Part shown: positions 18,013 to 26,332 of the stretch, piece by piece | Layout: each line of letters starts with the position of its first letter | Position numbering within the stretch: position 1 is the first letter of the stretch | Assembly: GCF_900102465.1 (NCBI RefSeq) | Contig: NZ_FNBW01000003.1 | Location: 248,001-312,000, forward strand | Direction: 5' to 3' | DNA length: 64,000 nt | Source: Thalassobaculum litoreum DSM 18839 | GTDB taxonomy: Bacteria; Pseudomonadota; Alphaproteobacteria; Thalassobaculales; Thalassobaculaceae | Program-made: the position numbers and the translations under genes | Notes under the pieces: model-generated | Seen by the model: only the letters and a program-made list of their open reading frames with translations | Database searches by the model: none | What the model was told of the DNA's origin: nothing

Positions 18013-19118
18013 GTGCGGAACAGGTCGATGCGATCGTCATCGGCGCAGGTGTGGTCGGTCTCGCGGTGGCCCGGGCCCTGGCTCTCGCCGGGCGCGAGGT
18101 GCTGGTGCTGGAGGCGGCCGAGGCCATCGGCACCGAGACCAGCTCGCGGCATTCCGAGGTCATCCATGCCGGCATCTACTATCCGCCGGGATCGCTGAAG
18201 GCGCAGTTCTGCGTGGAGGGCAAGAAAAGGCTCTACCGCTACCTCGACGACCACGGCGTGCCGTACTCCCCGATGGGCAAGCTGATCGTGGCGACCTCGG
18301 AGGATCAGATCCCGGCGCTGCAGCAGATCCAGGACCGGGCGACCAAGGCGAACGTCACCGACCTTGAGTTCAAGTCGCATAACGAAGTGGTGGCGATGGA
18401 GCCGGAACTGCGCTGCGTGACGGCCCTGTGGTCGCCGTCGACCGGCGTGCTCGACAGCCACTCCTACATGCTGGCCCTGCAGGGCGATGCGGAGGAGCGG
18501 GGCGGCATGATCGCCTTCCACGCGCCGGTCGCCGGGGGCAAGGTGGGCGAGGACGGGATCGAGATCGCCGTCGGCGGGGCCGAGCCGATGCTGCTGAAGG
18601 CGAAGACGGTGGTGAACTCCGCCGGCCTGCACGCCCAGCCGCTGGCCGCCGGCCTGATGGGCTTTCCCGCCGAAAAGGTGCCGCCCCACTTCTACTGCAA
18701 GGGCAACTACTACTCCCTGTCCGGCGTGCGGGCGCCGTTCACCCACCTGATCTATCCGGCCCCGGAGCAGGCGGGTCTCGGCATTCATCTGACGTTGGAC
18801 CTGGGCGGACAGGCGCGGTTCGGCCCGGACGTGGAGTGGATCGACGAAATCAACTACGACGTCGATCCGCGCCGGTCGGACAGTTTCTACGAAGCGATCC
18901 GCAAGTACTGGCCGGGCCTGCCGGACGGAGCGTTGCAGCCGGGCTACGCCGGCATCCGCCCGAAGATCCAGGCCCCCGGCACGCCGGCGGTGGACTTCAT
19001 GGTCCAGGGCCCGGCCGAGCACGGGGTGCCGGGGCTGGTGAACCTGTTCGGCATCGAAAGCCCGGGCGTGACGTCGAGCCTGGCGATCGCCGACCACGTG
19101 GCGGCGATGGTCGCGTAG
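18009..19118 (+). CDS. FAD-dependent oxidoreductase, L-2-hydroxyglutarate oxidase (LhgO)-like
   Basis: A 369-residue DAO-fold flavoprotein. It starts with the FAD motif [15 protein letters not shown], continues with the arginine-ribose pattern and the LhgO-type segment [20 protein letters not shown], and ends with the second FAD loop [18 protein letters not shown]. This [18 protein letters not shown] block is characteristic of L-2-hydroxyglutarate oxidases/dehydrogenases and their relatives, which oxidise L-2-hydroxyacids to 2-oxoacids. It is coupled by ATGA to a beta-hydroxyacid dehydrogenase and is near a DehI-like gene, hinting at a role in 2-hydroxyacid use. True substrate could be another 2-hydroxyacid. 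Confidence 0.9.
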   Translation: MSAEQVDAIVIGAGVVGLAVARALALAGREVLVLEAAEAIGTETSSRHSEVIHAGIYYPPGSLKAQFCVEGKKRLYRYLDDHGVPYSPMGKLIVATSEDQIPALQQIQDRATKANVTDLEFKSHNEVVAMEPELRCVTALWSPSTGVLDSHSYMLALQGDAEERGGMIAFHAPVAGGKVGEDGIEIAVGGAEPMLLKAKTVVNSAGLHAQPLAAGLMGFPAEKVPPHFYCKGNYYSLSGVRAPFTHLIYPAPEQAGLGIHLTLDLGGQARFGPDVEWIDEINYDVDPRRSDSFYEAIRKYWPGLPDGALQPGYAGIRPKIQAPGTPAVDFMVQGPAEHGVPGLVNLFGIESPGVTSSLAIADHVAAMVA

Positions 19119-19150
19119 GGAGAAGAAAGACCGCCCATTTTCCTGCTCGT

Positions 19151-19176
19151 CTCCCCGGCCCAGCGCCGGGGAGAGG
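19151..19176. repeat. Family A hairpin (solo)
   Basis: CTCCCCGGCC and GGCGCCGGGGAGAG-like arms form a compact hairpin just downstream of the FAD oxidase gene. It matches the end hairpin of family A elements, and could double as a transcription terminator. Confidence 0.5.
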
Positions 19177-19237
19177 GTATTGGAGGGGCGTTGGTTACCG
19201 GTCTCCGGCGTTTTCCAAATGCTCCTCCCTCTTTCCC

Positions 19238-19338
19238 ACACTCCCTGGATTTATTCCGGGGCAATCCCCTCCGCTCGCGCGGAGCTTGGGCGGTTGGCGC
19301 GAGTTGACCCGATTGCCCCGGCACAAGGCCGGGGAGTG
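19238..19338. repeat. Dispersed palindromic intergenic repeat, family A (copy 3)
   Basis: A 101-base element beginning ACACTCCCTGGATTTATTCC, then GGGGCAATCCCCTCCG, and ending TTGCCCCGGCACAAGGCCGG then GGAGTG. The order of end hairpins and the CAATCCC segment are the same as in copies near 57.9 and 60.0 kb. It lies between the convergent FAD oxidase and MarR genes. Confidence 0.7.
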
Positions 19339-19345
19339 CGTGTGA

Positions 19346-19831
19346 TTAGGGCGTTTCTCCTGCCGCCGCCCGCGCCTGGAGCCGGTCCAGCAGCCGGTCC
19401 AGCATCTCCCGTTCTTCCTGCGTGAATCCCTCCAGAAGCGCCGCTTCCCGTGCCCGTGCCAGCGGCACGATCTCGCGGTAGACTTGGTCGCCCTCCGCCG
19501 TCATCGCGATGGTCTGGCGGCGCCGGTCCGCTGCGTCGACCGTGCGCTGGATCATCCCGGCCTCGGTCAGCCGCGCGATGGCCCGGCTGACCTGCACCTT
19601 GTCCATGGCCGAGCGGCCCTGGATCTCCGAGGCCGTCGCCGCCCCGAACGCGCCGAGGATGGCCAGGATCCGCCATTCCGGAATGGTGATCCCGAACCGG
19701 TCCGCATAGAGCCGGGCGATCCCCTTCGACACCGTGTTCGCCAGCACCGCCAGCCGGTAGGGCAGGAACCGGTCCAGACGTAGCGTCTCGTCCGGGTTGG
19801 CGGGAGCGGGCGTTTCGGGCAGAGCGGTCAT
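19346..19831 (-). CDS. MarR-family transcriptional regulator
   Basis: A 161-residue winged-helix regulator. Helices for dimerisation (RFLPYRLAVLANTVSKGIARLY) precede the DNA-binding domain: TIPEWRILAILGAFG, recognition helix SAMDKVQVSRAIARLTEAG, and the wing IQRTVDAADRRRQTIAMTAEG with the conserved DxRxxxIxLT-like pattern. I chose the ATG at 19831; the frame is open to a TTG at 19885, but that start would sit on the palindrome at 19868-19883 and has no ribosome site. It is divergent from hppD and probably regulates it, perhaps in response to an aromatic ligand such as homogentisate or 4-hydroxyphenylpyruvate; that ligand is inference. Confidence 0.9.
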   Translation of the reverse strand: MTALPETPAPANPDETLRLDRFLPYRLAVLANTVSKGIARLYADRFGITIPEWRILAILGAFGAATASEIQGRSAMDKVQVSRAIARLTEAGMIQRTVDAADRRRQTIAMTAEGDQVYREIVPLARAREAALLEGFTQEEREMLDRLLDRLQARAAAGETP

Positions 19832-19867
19832 CAGAGCGTCGAGCCTCGTCGCATGGGTCTTGATAAT

Positions 19868-19910
19868 GGTTTCATTTGAAACCAAATAATGAATCTGTTA
19901 CAAATGAAAC
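19868..19910. promoter_or_regulatory. Probable MarR operator between the marR-type gene and hppD
   Basis: GGTTTCA-TT-TGAAACC (19868-19883) is a perfect 7-base inverted repeat with a 2-base centre, and a second copy of its core in opposite orientation, CAAATGAAAC, ends at 19910. The site is in the divergent, A+T-rich promoter region. Length and symmetry are typical of MarR operators. Confidence 0.6.
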
Positions 19911-19985
19911 TAACACGATTTCCCGCGGCGCGGCGAGGCATCGTCCGGATCGACGTCGCCCGCGCCGCCGACAAGGAGGTTCCCC

Positions 19986-21077
19986 ATGGCTACCACCACG
20001 CTGCCCCCGGTCCCCCAGGGCACGCCCGAGAATCCGATGGCGACCGACGGCTTCGAGTTCGTCGAATACACCGCCCCGGACACGGCCGACCTGGAGAAGC
20101 TGTTTACCGCCATGGGCTTCCGCGCGGTCGCCAAGCACCGCTCCAAGAACGTCACCCTGTACCGTCAGGGTGGGGTGAACTTCATCGTCAACGGCGAGCC
20201 GGACAGCTTCGCCCAGGCCTTCGCCAAGGTGCACGGCCCGTCCTGCTGCGCCATCGCCTTCCGGGTGAAGAACGCGGCCGCCGCCTTCGAGCGGGCGGTG
20301 AAGCTCGGCGCCAAGCCGTTCGAGGGCAAGGTCGGGCCGATGGAGCTGAACATTCCGGCGATCCACGGCATCGGCGACAGCCTGATCTACCTGGTCGACC
20401 GCTACGGCGAACGCTCGATCTACGACGTGGACTTCGTGCCGATCGCCGGCGAGGAGCAGGACCCGGCGGGCGTGGGTCTGACCTATATCGACCACCTGAC
20501 CCACAACGTGCACCAGGGCCGCATGGATGTCTGGGGCAGCTTCTACGAGACGCTCTTCAATTTCCGGGAGATCCGCTACTTCGACATCGAAGGCAAGCTG
20601 ACCGGCCTGAAGTCCCGGGCGATGACCAGCCCCTGCGGCAAGATCCGGATCCCGATCAACGAGAGCTCCGACGACAAGAGCCAGATCGCCGAATATCTCG
20701 ACCAGTACAAGGGCGAGGGCATCCAACACATCGCCATGGGCACCGACGACATTTTCGCGGCCGTCGACGGGCTGCGCGGCCTGGGCATGAAGTTCATGGC
20801 CCCGCCGCCGGAGACCTATTACGACATGCTGTCCGACCGCCTGCCGAACCACGGCGAGAACCTGGAGGAGCTGAAGTCGCGCGGCATCCTGATCGACGGC
20901 GCGCCGACCGAGGATGGCGGCCTACTGCTGCAGATCTTCACCAACACGGTGATCGGGCCGATCTTCTTCGAGCTGATCCAGCGCAAGGGTGACGAGGGCT
21001 TTGGCGAGGGCAACTTCAAGGCGCTGTTCGAAAGCATCGAGCAGGACCAGATCAACCGTGGTGTGCTGAAGGGCTGA
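19986..21077 (+). CDS. hppD: 4-hydroxyphenylpyruvate dioxygenase
   Basis: A 363-residue non-heme iron enzyme of the vicinal oxygen chelate fold that turns 4-hydroxyphenylpyruvate and O2 into homogentisate and CO2 in tyrosine catabolism. The iron ligands are H170 (IDHLTHNV), H248 ([11 protein letters not shown]) and E329 ([10 protein letters not shown]), and the C-terminal helix [18 protein letters not shown] closes the active site. The length agrees with the bacterial family (about 350-360 aa). A strong AAGGAGGT precedes the ATG. The gene is alone on its transcript here; homogentisate dioxygenase and later genes of the pathway are not in the window. Confidence 0.97.
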   Translation: MATTTLPPVPQGTPENPMATDGFEFVEYTAPDTADLEKLFTAMGFRAVAKHRSKNVTLYRQGGVNFIVNGEPDSFAQAFAKVHGPSCCAIAFRVKNAAAAFERAVKLGAKPFEGKVGPMELNIPAIHGIGDSLIYLVDRYGERSIYDVDFVPIAGEEQDPAGVGLTYIDHLTHNVHQGRMDVWGSFYETLFNFREIRYFDIEGKLTGLKSRAMTSPCGKIRIPINESSDDKSQIAEYLDQYKGEGIQHIAMGTDDIFAAVDGLRGLGMKFMAPPPETYYDMLSDRLPNHGENLEELKSRGILIDGAPTEDGGLLLQIFTNTVIGPIFFELIQRKGDEGFGEGNFKALFESIEQDQINRGVLKG

Positions 21078-21126
21078 GGGTGCAGCCGGGGAGGGGAGAC
21101 CTCGTTTCCCTCTCATGTCTCGCCCG

Positions 21127-21233
21127 CTCCCCGGCCTTGTGCCGGGGTGAGCCCGTCAGGCGGTCGGGCTTGAGACAGCGCCCCGAGGAACCGTCACGCG
21201 GGATCGCTTGCCCCGGAACAGGTCCGGGGAGTG
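21127..21233. repeat. Dispersed palindromic intergenic repeat, family A (copy 4)
   Basis: A 107-base element with a left hairpin CTCCCCGGCCTTGTGCCGGG and a right hairpin GCCCCGGAACAGGTCCGGGG, ending GAGTG, between the converging hppD and amidase genes. The inner part contains its own weaker inverted segment (GAGCCCG...CGGGCTT). Confidence 0.7.
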
Positions 21234-21260
21234 AGTTGTGGGGAGGTTGAGGGTGCCGCC

Positions 21261-22547
21261 CTACCGGAACGCCGACTGCACGCCCTGGAAGTAGCGGTCG
21301 ATGGCGCGGGTCAGACCTGCGGCGACCTTGCGGCGGAAGGTCGGGTCGTTGAGACGCCGGTTGTCCTCCCGGTTCGACAGGAAGCCCAACTCGACCAGCA
21401 CCGACGGCACGTCCGGCGCCTTCAGCACGGCGAAGCCGGCGAAGCGGTGCGGGCGGCCGAGCAGCTTGGTCTCGCGCTCCATCTCCTTCACCACGTAGCC
21501 GGCCAGGCGCGCGGAATAGTTCATGGTCCGGCGCTGCGCCAGGTCGATCAGGATGTTGGTGACCTCCGGCTCCTGCTGGGTGAGGTCGATGCCGGCGACG
21601 ATATCGGCCTTGTTTTCGCTGGTCGCCAGCGCCTCCGCCTCCTTGTCCGAGGCGTTCTCCGACAGGGTGTAGACCGACAGGCCGCGCAGCGAGCCGTCCT
21701 TGATCGAATCCGCATGCAGCGACACGAACAGGTCGGCATCCACCCGGCGGGCGATGGCGATGCGCTCGCGCAGGCGGATGAAGCTGTCGCTGTCGCGGGT
21801 CAGCACCGCTTTGTACCGGCCTGTCTCCTCCAGCGCCGCCTTAAGCGACTGCGCGGCGGCCAGCACGATATTCTTCTCGTAGACCCCGTTCTCTCCGATG
21901 GCGCCGGGGTCGACGCCGCCATGGCCGGCATCGATGACGATGGTCATGCGGTCGTCCGATTTCGGCAGCGGGGCCGGCGCGGCGGGCGGCGGCGAGACGC
22001 GCGGCGCGCTCAGCGCCACGTGACGCTCGATCGAGGCGTCGGAAGCCTCAAGGAAAGCCTCGCGCGTCGCCGGGGTCAGATCGATGACCAGTCGGTACTG
22101 CTGCGCGCCGGACGGCGGCAGGACGAAGGCGGACTTCACCTGGACCGGATTGTCGGCGTCGATCACCACGCGGGAGGTACCGGGCCGGAACTGGCCGTAC
22201 CGCCAGCCGGCAATCGGGCCGACGGCGCGCGACCCCGCGCTTTCGGGCAGCCGGAACGACACTTCCGGCACGTCGATCACGACCCGGTAGGGATCCGGCA
22301 GCAGGAAGATCGAGAAATCGACCCGCTCGTCCAGGTCGAGCACGATGCGGACCTTGTCCGGATGATTGCCGATGCGCAGGTTCGATACGACGGGGACCCC
22401 GGCTGCGACGGCCGGCAGCGCGGTGGCGAGGGCGACCAGCCCCAGCACGCAGAGGCACAGGAAGGCCTTGAACCGTAGACGCAGAGCCGGGATGCCGGCG
22501 CCCTGCGAGTCGAGCGGCATGGCTGAGCGGACCGCGTGTCGCGTCAT
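21261..22547 (-). CDS. amiC: N-acetylmuramoyl-L-alanine amidase with AMIN domain
   Basis: A 428-residue periplasmic zinc amidase that cleaves the amide bond between N-acetylmuramic acid and L-Ala of peptidoglycan during cell division. After a basic N-terminus and hydrophobic signal segment (FLCLCVLGLVALATALPAVA) comes an AMIN septum-targeting domain (about residues 50-150), then Amidase_3: zinc ligands are the H of DAGHGGVDPGA, the E of VYEKNIVL and the H of SLHADSIKD, and the catalytic E is in VLVELGFLSN. The ATG at 22547 follows AGGGA; starts at 22571 or 22520 are possible. The gene is divergent from rne. Confidence 0.93.
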   Translation of the reverse strand: MTRHAVRSAMPLDSQGAGIPALRLRFKAFLCLCVLGLVALATALPAVAAGVPVVSNLRIGNHPDKVRIVLDLDERVDFSIFLLPDPYRVVIDVPEVSFRLPESAGSRAVGPIAGWRYGQFRPGTSRVVIDADNPVQVKSAFVLPPSGAQQYRLVIDLTPATREAFLEASDASIERHVALSAPRVSPPPAAPAPLPKSDDRMTIVIDAGHGGVDPGAIGENGVYEKNIVLAAAQSLKAALEETGRYKAVLTRDSDSFIRLRERIAIARRVDADLFVSLHADSIKDGSLRGLSVYTLSENASDKEAEALATSENKADIVAGIDLTQQEPEVTNILIDLAQRRTMNYSARLAGYVVKEMERETKLLGRPHRFAGFAVLKAPDVPSVLVELGFLSNREDNRRLNDPTFRRKVAAGLTRAIDRYFQGVQSAFR

Positions 22548-23163
22548 TCCCTGTCCCCGAACCGGTTGCAAGATGCCGCAGTTTAGCGTGGGCGAATCGC
22601 AAAGGCAATATTTACGATTGATATCATAATGCTATGCGATGCAATTGCAGTTTAGCCTCAATTGTTCCCGCTCTGTTGCCGTTTAGTGACGCGGGCCGGA
22701 AACCGTCTGAAGTTTTGGATTGTTAGTATGCGCTTGGAACAGTATGGTGCACTCGTCCTCGAAGACCGTGTGCGGGTCCGTGCGCGCCGTTGTTGGCCAA
22801 AGGGTTACGGGGATACGCGAGACTTTTACCGATTTCGAGCCGGGGCGAATCGTAGTTCCCGGCTCCGCGCAGGACCGACCGACGTGAGACCTGCAAACTG
22901 GAACAGTTCGGCGACGGCGACCTCCAAGTCGCCCGCGACAACCCGAGTCCTTCCTGCCCACGGGGCGAGCGGGACGTTCGGTGTCGTGCCCGATTCCGCC
23001 GCACTTCGTTCCAGCGACTGCATCCGGCGTGCCGAGGGTACGCCGACGCCACAATCCGCGCCGCCACTTTCCGCGCCTGGGCCGACGCTTTTCCGCGTCG
23101 CCGACCGCGCGGGACCGCAGCCATGCTTGCGGTCGTCGCGGCGCGACACGGAGTTACCAACAC
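22548..23163. other. amiC/rne divergent promoter region and long rne leader
   Basis: A 616-base gap with no convincing gene. The part near 22600-22680 is clearly A+T-rich for this genome (AATATTTACGATTGATATC, then ATAATGC) and is the likely site of the divergent promoters. The remaining roughly 400 bases before rne form a long leader with several small inverted segments such as GGCGAC/GTCGCC near 22917-22944. In many bacteria rne has a long 5' leader through which RNase E controls its own mRNA; this gap fits that arrangement, by inference. Confidence 0.5.
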
Positions 23164-25956
23164 ATGACCAAGCGCATGCTCATCGATGCCACCCACCCGG
23201 AAGAGACCCGGGTCGTGGTGGTCGACGGGAACAAGCTCGACGACTTCGACTTCGAAACCGCAGCCAAAAAGCAGCTTAAAGGGAACATCTACCTCGCCCG
23301 GGTCACCCGGGTAGAGCCGTCCCTGCAGGCAGCGTTCGTCGAATACGGCGGCAACCGCCACGGTTTCCTGGCCTTCTCGGAAGTTCATCCCGACTACTAC
23401 CGAATCCCGATCGAGGACCGCGAGGCACTGCTCCGTGAGGAGCAGGCCGAGGCGATGGCCGACGAGGACGACGACGACGTCGAGACCGACGACGAGCGCT
23501 CCGGCGAGGACGATGGGGCGGCCGCCGGCGACGAGGAGGCATCCGGCGACGAGGAGACCGGCGACGACGATGGCGGCGACGAGGCTCCGGCCCGGGCCGC
23601 CGAACTCAGCGTCCAGACCAAGAAGAGCGCCAGGCCGGAGACCGTCGGCGGCGACGCGATGGAAGAGGTGCGCCGCCGGCGCAAGCCGTCCAACCGCCGC
23701 TACAAGATTCAGGAGGTCGTCGCCCGGCGCCAGATCATGCTGGTGCAGGTCGTCAAGGAGGAGCGCGGCAACAAGGGTGCCGCCCTCACCACCTACCTGT
23801 CGCTGGCCGGCCGCTATTGCGTGCTGATGCCGAACACCGCGCGCGGCGGCGGCGTCAGCCGCAAGATCACCCATGTGGGCGACCGCAAGCGGCTGAAGCA
23901 GATCGTTGAGGGCCTGGATGTGCCGGAAGGCATGGCGGTCATCGTCCGCACCGCCGGCTCGCAGCGCACCAAGGCCGAGATCAAGCGCGACTACGAATAC
24001 CTGCTGCGCCTGTGGGACGAGATCCGTCAGACCACGCTGGACAGCACGGCGCCGTGCCTGATCTACGAGGAAGCCAACCTCATCAAGCGTTCGATCCGCG
24101 ATCTGTATACGCGCGATCTGGACGAGGTGCTGGTCGACGGCGATGACGGCTACCGTATCGCCAAGGACTTCATGAAGACGCTGATCCCGAGCCATGCCAA
24201 GCGGGTCAAGCGCTACAAGGACACACACGTGCCGCTGCTCCACCGCTTCCAGGTGGAAAGCCAGCTCGACGCCATCCACAGCCCGGTGGTGGAGCTGAAG
24301 TCCGGCGGTTACATCGTGATGAACCAGACCGAGGCGCTGGTCGCGATCGACGTGAACTCCGGACGCTCCACTTCGGAGCGGAACATCGAGGAGACCGCGC
24401 TCAAGACCAACCTGGAGGCCGCCGACGAGGTGGCACGCCAGCTGCGCCTGCGCGACCTCGCCGGGCTGGTGGTGATCGACTTCATCGACATGGAGGAGTC
24501 GCGTAACCAGCATGCGGTCGAGCGCCGCATGAAGGAGGCGATGAAATCCGACCGCGCGCGTATCCAGATCGGCCGGATCAGTCATTTCGGCCTGATGGAG
24601 CTCTCGCGCCAGCGGCTGCGGCCGTCCCTGGTGGAAGCCAGCACCCAGGTCTGCCCGCACTGCAAGGGCTCCGGTTACATCCGCTCGATCGACAGCACCG
24701 CGCTGCACATCCTGCGCGTCATCGAGGAAGAGGGGCTGCGCAACCGCGCGGCCGAGATCACCGTCCATGTGCCGGCACAGGTCGCCCTCTACATCCTCAA
24801 CCAGAAGCGCGACCGTCTGGCGGAGATCGAATTCCGCTACGGTACCCGCGTGATTCTGGAGCAGGACGACAGTCTGGTGCCGCCGGATCACCGGCTTGAG
24901 CGTCTGCGACCGAAGACCGCCGAGGAGCGGGCCGCCTTCCAGACCGCGATCGCGGCGAGTTCCGCCGGGGCCGCCGAGCCGGACGAGGACGACAGCGACC
25001 TGATCGAGGACGATGAGGACGACGTCGAGACCGAGGCCGAGGCCGAGAACGAAACCCGCGAGGAGCAGGACGATCGCAAGGGCGGTCGGGGCCGCTCGCG
25101 CCGCCGTCGCCGGAGCGGCCGCCGCCGGCCGGAGGATCGCGCCGAGGACGATCAGGAGTCCAAGGATAAGGATGACGACTCCGAGGCGGAGGCCGATGGC
25201 GAAGACACCGCCGCCGAGGGCGAAGAGCGGGGCGACGGGGACGACGACGAGGATGCCGACGGCCGCAAGCGCCGCCGTCGGGGCCGTCGCGGCGGTCGCC
25301 GCCGGTCCCGCCGTCGTCGCGATGGCGAGGAAGGCTCGGAGGGCGAGAACGCCGAGGGTTCGGAGTCCGATGACGACGAGTCCGGCGAGGACGAGTCCGG
25401 CGACGATGCCCGGAGCGGGGACCGCCAGACCGATGGCGACCAAGCCGATGGCGACCAAGACAAGGCGGCCGAGCCCGTGCCGGCGGTTGCCGCAGAGGCC
25501 CTGACCGACGAGACGGTGGCTGACGATGTGACGGCCGCAGCTCCCGCCGAAGCCCCTGCCGCTGCCCCTGCCGAGGAGAAGGCGGAAGAGGAGAAGCCGG
25601 CGAAGAAACCGGCCGCCAAGCGTCCGCGCCGTCGGCGCAAGAAGGACGAAGAGGCGGACGCCGCGCCGGCCGAGGACGTGCCCGCTGCGGAAGAGCCCGC
25701 CGCGGCTGCGCCGGAGCCGACCCCGGAACCTGCCGCCGCCGAGCCCATTCCCGCCGAGGCCCCGGCCCCGGCCGAGGAACTCGTCGCGGCGAACGAGGGT
25801 GCGATCAGCGGCGAGCTGGGCGAGGACCTCACGACCGCTGACGATCCGGCCGAGGATGCCGATCCGGTGCCGCAGAACCTGAGTTCGGCGCCGATCGAGG
25901 TCCAGAGCGTGGACAAGCCGGTCGAGAAACCCCGCAAGGGCTGGTGGCGCCGCTAA
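23164..25956 (+). CDS. rne: Ribonuclease E
   Basis: A 930-residue endoribonuclease, core of the RNA degradosome. The catalytic half has the S1 domain (GNIYLARVTRVEPSLQAAFV, GFLAFSEVHPDYY), the 5'-sensor/RNase H-like part, the DNase I-like site with metal-binding Asp in VAIDVNSGRST and VIDFIDMEESR, and the Zn-link CPHC. Two features stand out: an acidic insert of about 100 residues splits the S1 domain (residues 95-165, rich in D/E), typical of alphaproteobacterial RNase E, and the C-terminal third (from about residue 600) is low-complexity, alternating acidic runs with arginine-rich blocks (RRRRRSGRR, RRRRGRRGGRRRSRRRR), then Ala/Pro/Glu-rich sequence. The latter is the RNA- and protein-binding scaffold. 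The ATG at 23164 fits MTKRMLIDATHPEETR. Confidence 0.96.
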   Translation: MTKRMLIDATHPEETRVVVVDGNKLDDFDFETAAKKQLKGNIYLARVTRVEPSLQAAFVEYGGNRHGFLAFSEVHPDYYRIPIEDREALLREEQAEAMADEDDDDVETDDERSGEDDGAAAGDEEASGDEETGDDDGGDEAPARAAELSVQTKKSARPETVGGDAMEEVRRRRKPSNRRYKIQEVVARRQIMLVQVVKEERGNKGAALTTYLSLAGRYCVLMPNTARGGGVSRKITHVGDRKRLKQIVEGLDVPEGMAVIVRTAGSQRTKAEIKRDYEYLLRLWDEIRQTTLDSTAPCLIYEEANLIKRSIRDLYTRDLDEVLVDGDDGYRIAKDFMKTLIPSHAKRVKRYKDTHVPLLHRFQVESQLDAIHSPVVELKSGGYIVMNQTEALVAIDVNSGRSTSERNIEETALKTNLEAADEVARQLRLRDLAGLVVIDFIDMEESRNQHAVERRMKEAMKSDRARIQIGRISHFGLMELSRQRLRPSLVEASTQVCPHCKGSGYIRSIDSTALHILRVIEEEGLRNRAAEITVHVPAQVALYILNQKRDRLAEIEFRYGTRVILEQDDSLVPPDHRLERLRPKTAEERAAFQTAIAASSAGAAEPDEDDSDLIEDDEDDVETEAEAENETREEQDDRKGGRGRSRRRRRSGRRRPEDRAEDDQESKDKDDDSEAEADGEDTAAEGEERGDGDDDEDADGRKRRRRGRRGGRRRSRRRRDGEEGSEGENAEGSESDDDESGEDESGDDARSGDRQTDGDQADGDQDKAAEPVPAVAAEALTDETVADDVTAAAPAEAPAAAPAEEKAEEEKPAKKPAAKRPRRRRKKDEEADAAPAEDVPAAEEPAAAAPEPTPEPAAAEPIPAEAPAPAEELVAANEGAISGELGEDLTTADDPAEDADPVPQNLSSAPIEVQSVDKPVEKPRKGWWRR

Positions 25957-25990
25957 GGCACTGGCCGAGGCATACTGCCAGACGTCAACG

Positions 25991-26027
25991 ACAGGCGGCG
26001 CCCTCCCGGCGCCGCCTGTTTCGTTTC
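25991..26027 (+). terminator. Rho-independent terminator of rne
   Basis: ACAGGCGGCGCC and GGCGCCGCCTGT pair over 12 bases with a CTCCC loop, followed by the T-rich tail TTCGTTT. It begins 35 bases after the rne stop. Confidence 0.9.
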
Positions 26028-26173
26028 CGACGTGCTCCATCGTCCCGTGCGCCGCCCGATCTGACCGGGCATGCGCAGGAGCAGGTTGTCGGGCGAGAGG
26101 CTTGGTCCTGACGCACGTCAGGATCGACCCACCGACGTCGGAGCAGTCCGTGTGTCCGGGCCGACCTCCGGCT

Positions 26174-26241
26174 CAGGACCAGTCCCAGATCAGGACCAGT
26201 CCCAGATCAGGACCAGTCCCAGATCAGGACCAGCCGCCGAT
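26174..26241. repeat. 17-bp tandem repeat (three perfect copies plus one diverged)
   Basis: The unit CAGGACCAGTCCCAGAT occurs three times head to tail without change (26174-26190, 26191-26207, 26208-26224), and a fourth copy (26225-26241) differs at three positions. Identical copies imply recent slippage or expansion. Confidence 0.95.
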
Positions 26242-26332
26242 CAGGTCCTGCGGTCAACGGGATGGCGACGGCCGAACTATGAGGCTGGGAGGGTAGCGAC
26301 GAACAGGCTACGCACGCCTTGACCGATGCTCC

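Larger units (their letters stand above)
25957..26332. other. Gap downstream of rne with terminator and 17-bp tandem repeats
   Basis: The 376-base gap between the converging rne and aminotransferase genes holds the rne terminator (25991-26027), a perfect hairpin TCCTGACG-CA-CGTCAGGA at 26106-26123, and a block of 17-base tandem repeats (26174-26241). Short frames cross it, but their translated sequence simply follows the repeats and has no plausible start, so I see no gene. Confidence 0.6.

Noticed and set aside
19832-19885. TTG start at 19885 for the MarR gene
   Set aside because: It would put the N-terminus on the operator-like palindrome and has no ribosome site; the ATG at 19831 precedes the conserved domain.
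22723-26040. A 1105-codon open frame antisense to rne
   Set aside because: It mirrors the third-codon GC bias of rne, has repetitive low-complexity translation (runs of Gly/Leu/Ala) and no ribosome site or family pattern; the sense strand is clearly RNase E.
26174-26241. Possible CRISPR array
   Set aside because: Units are directly adjacent with no spacers and are only 17 bases; no cas gene is present.
26071-26322. Small frames across the 17-bp repeat region
   Set aside because: Their translation follows the tandem repeats and frame changes are equally open; no start site or conservation is apparent.
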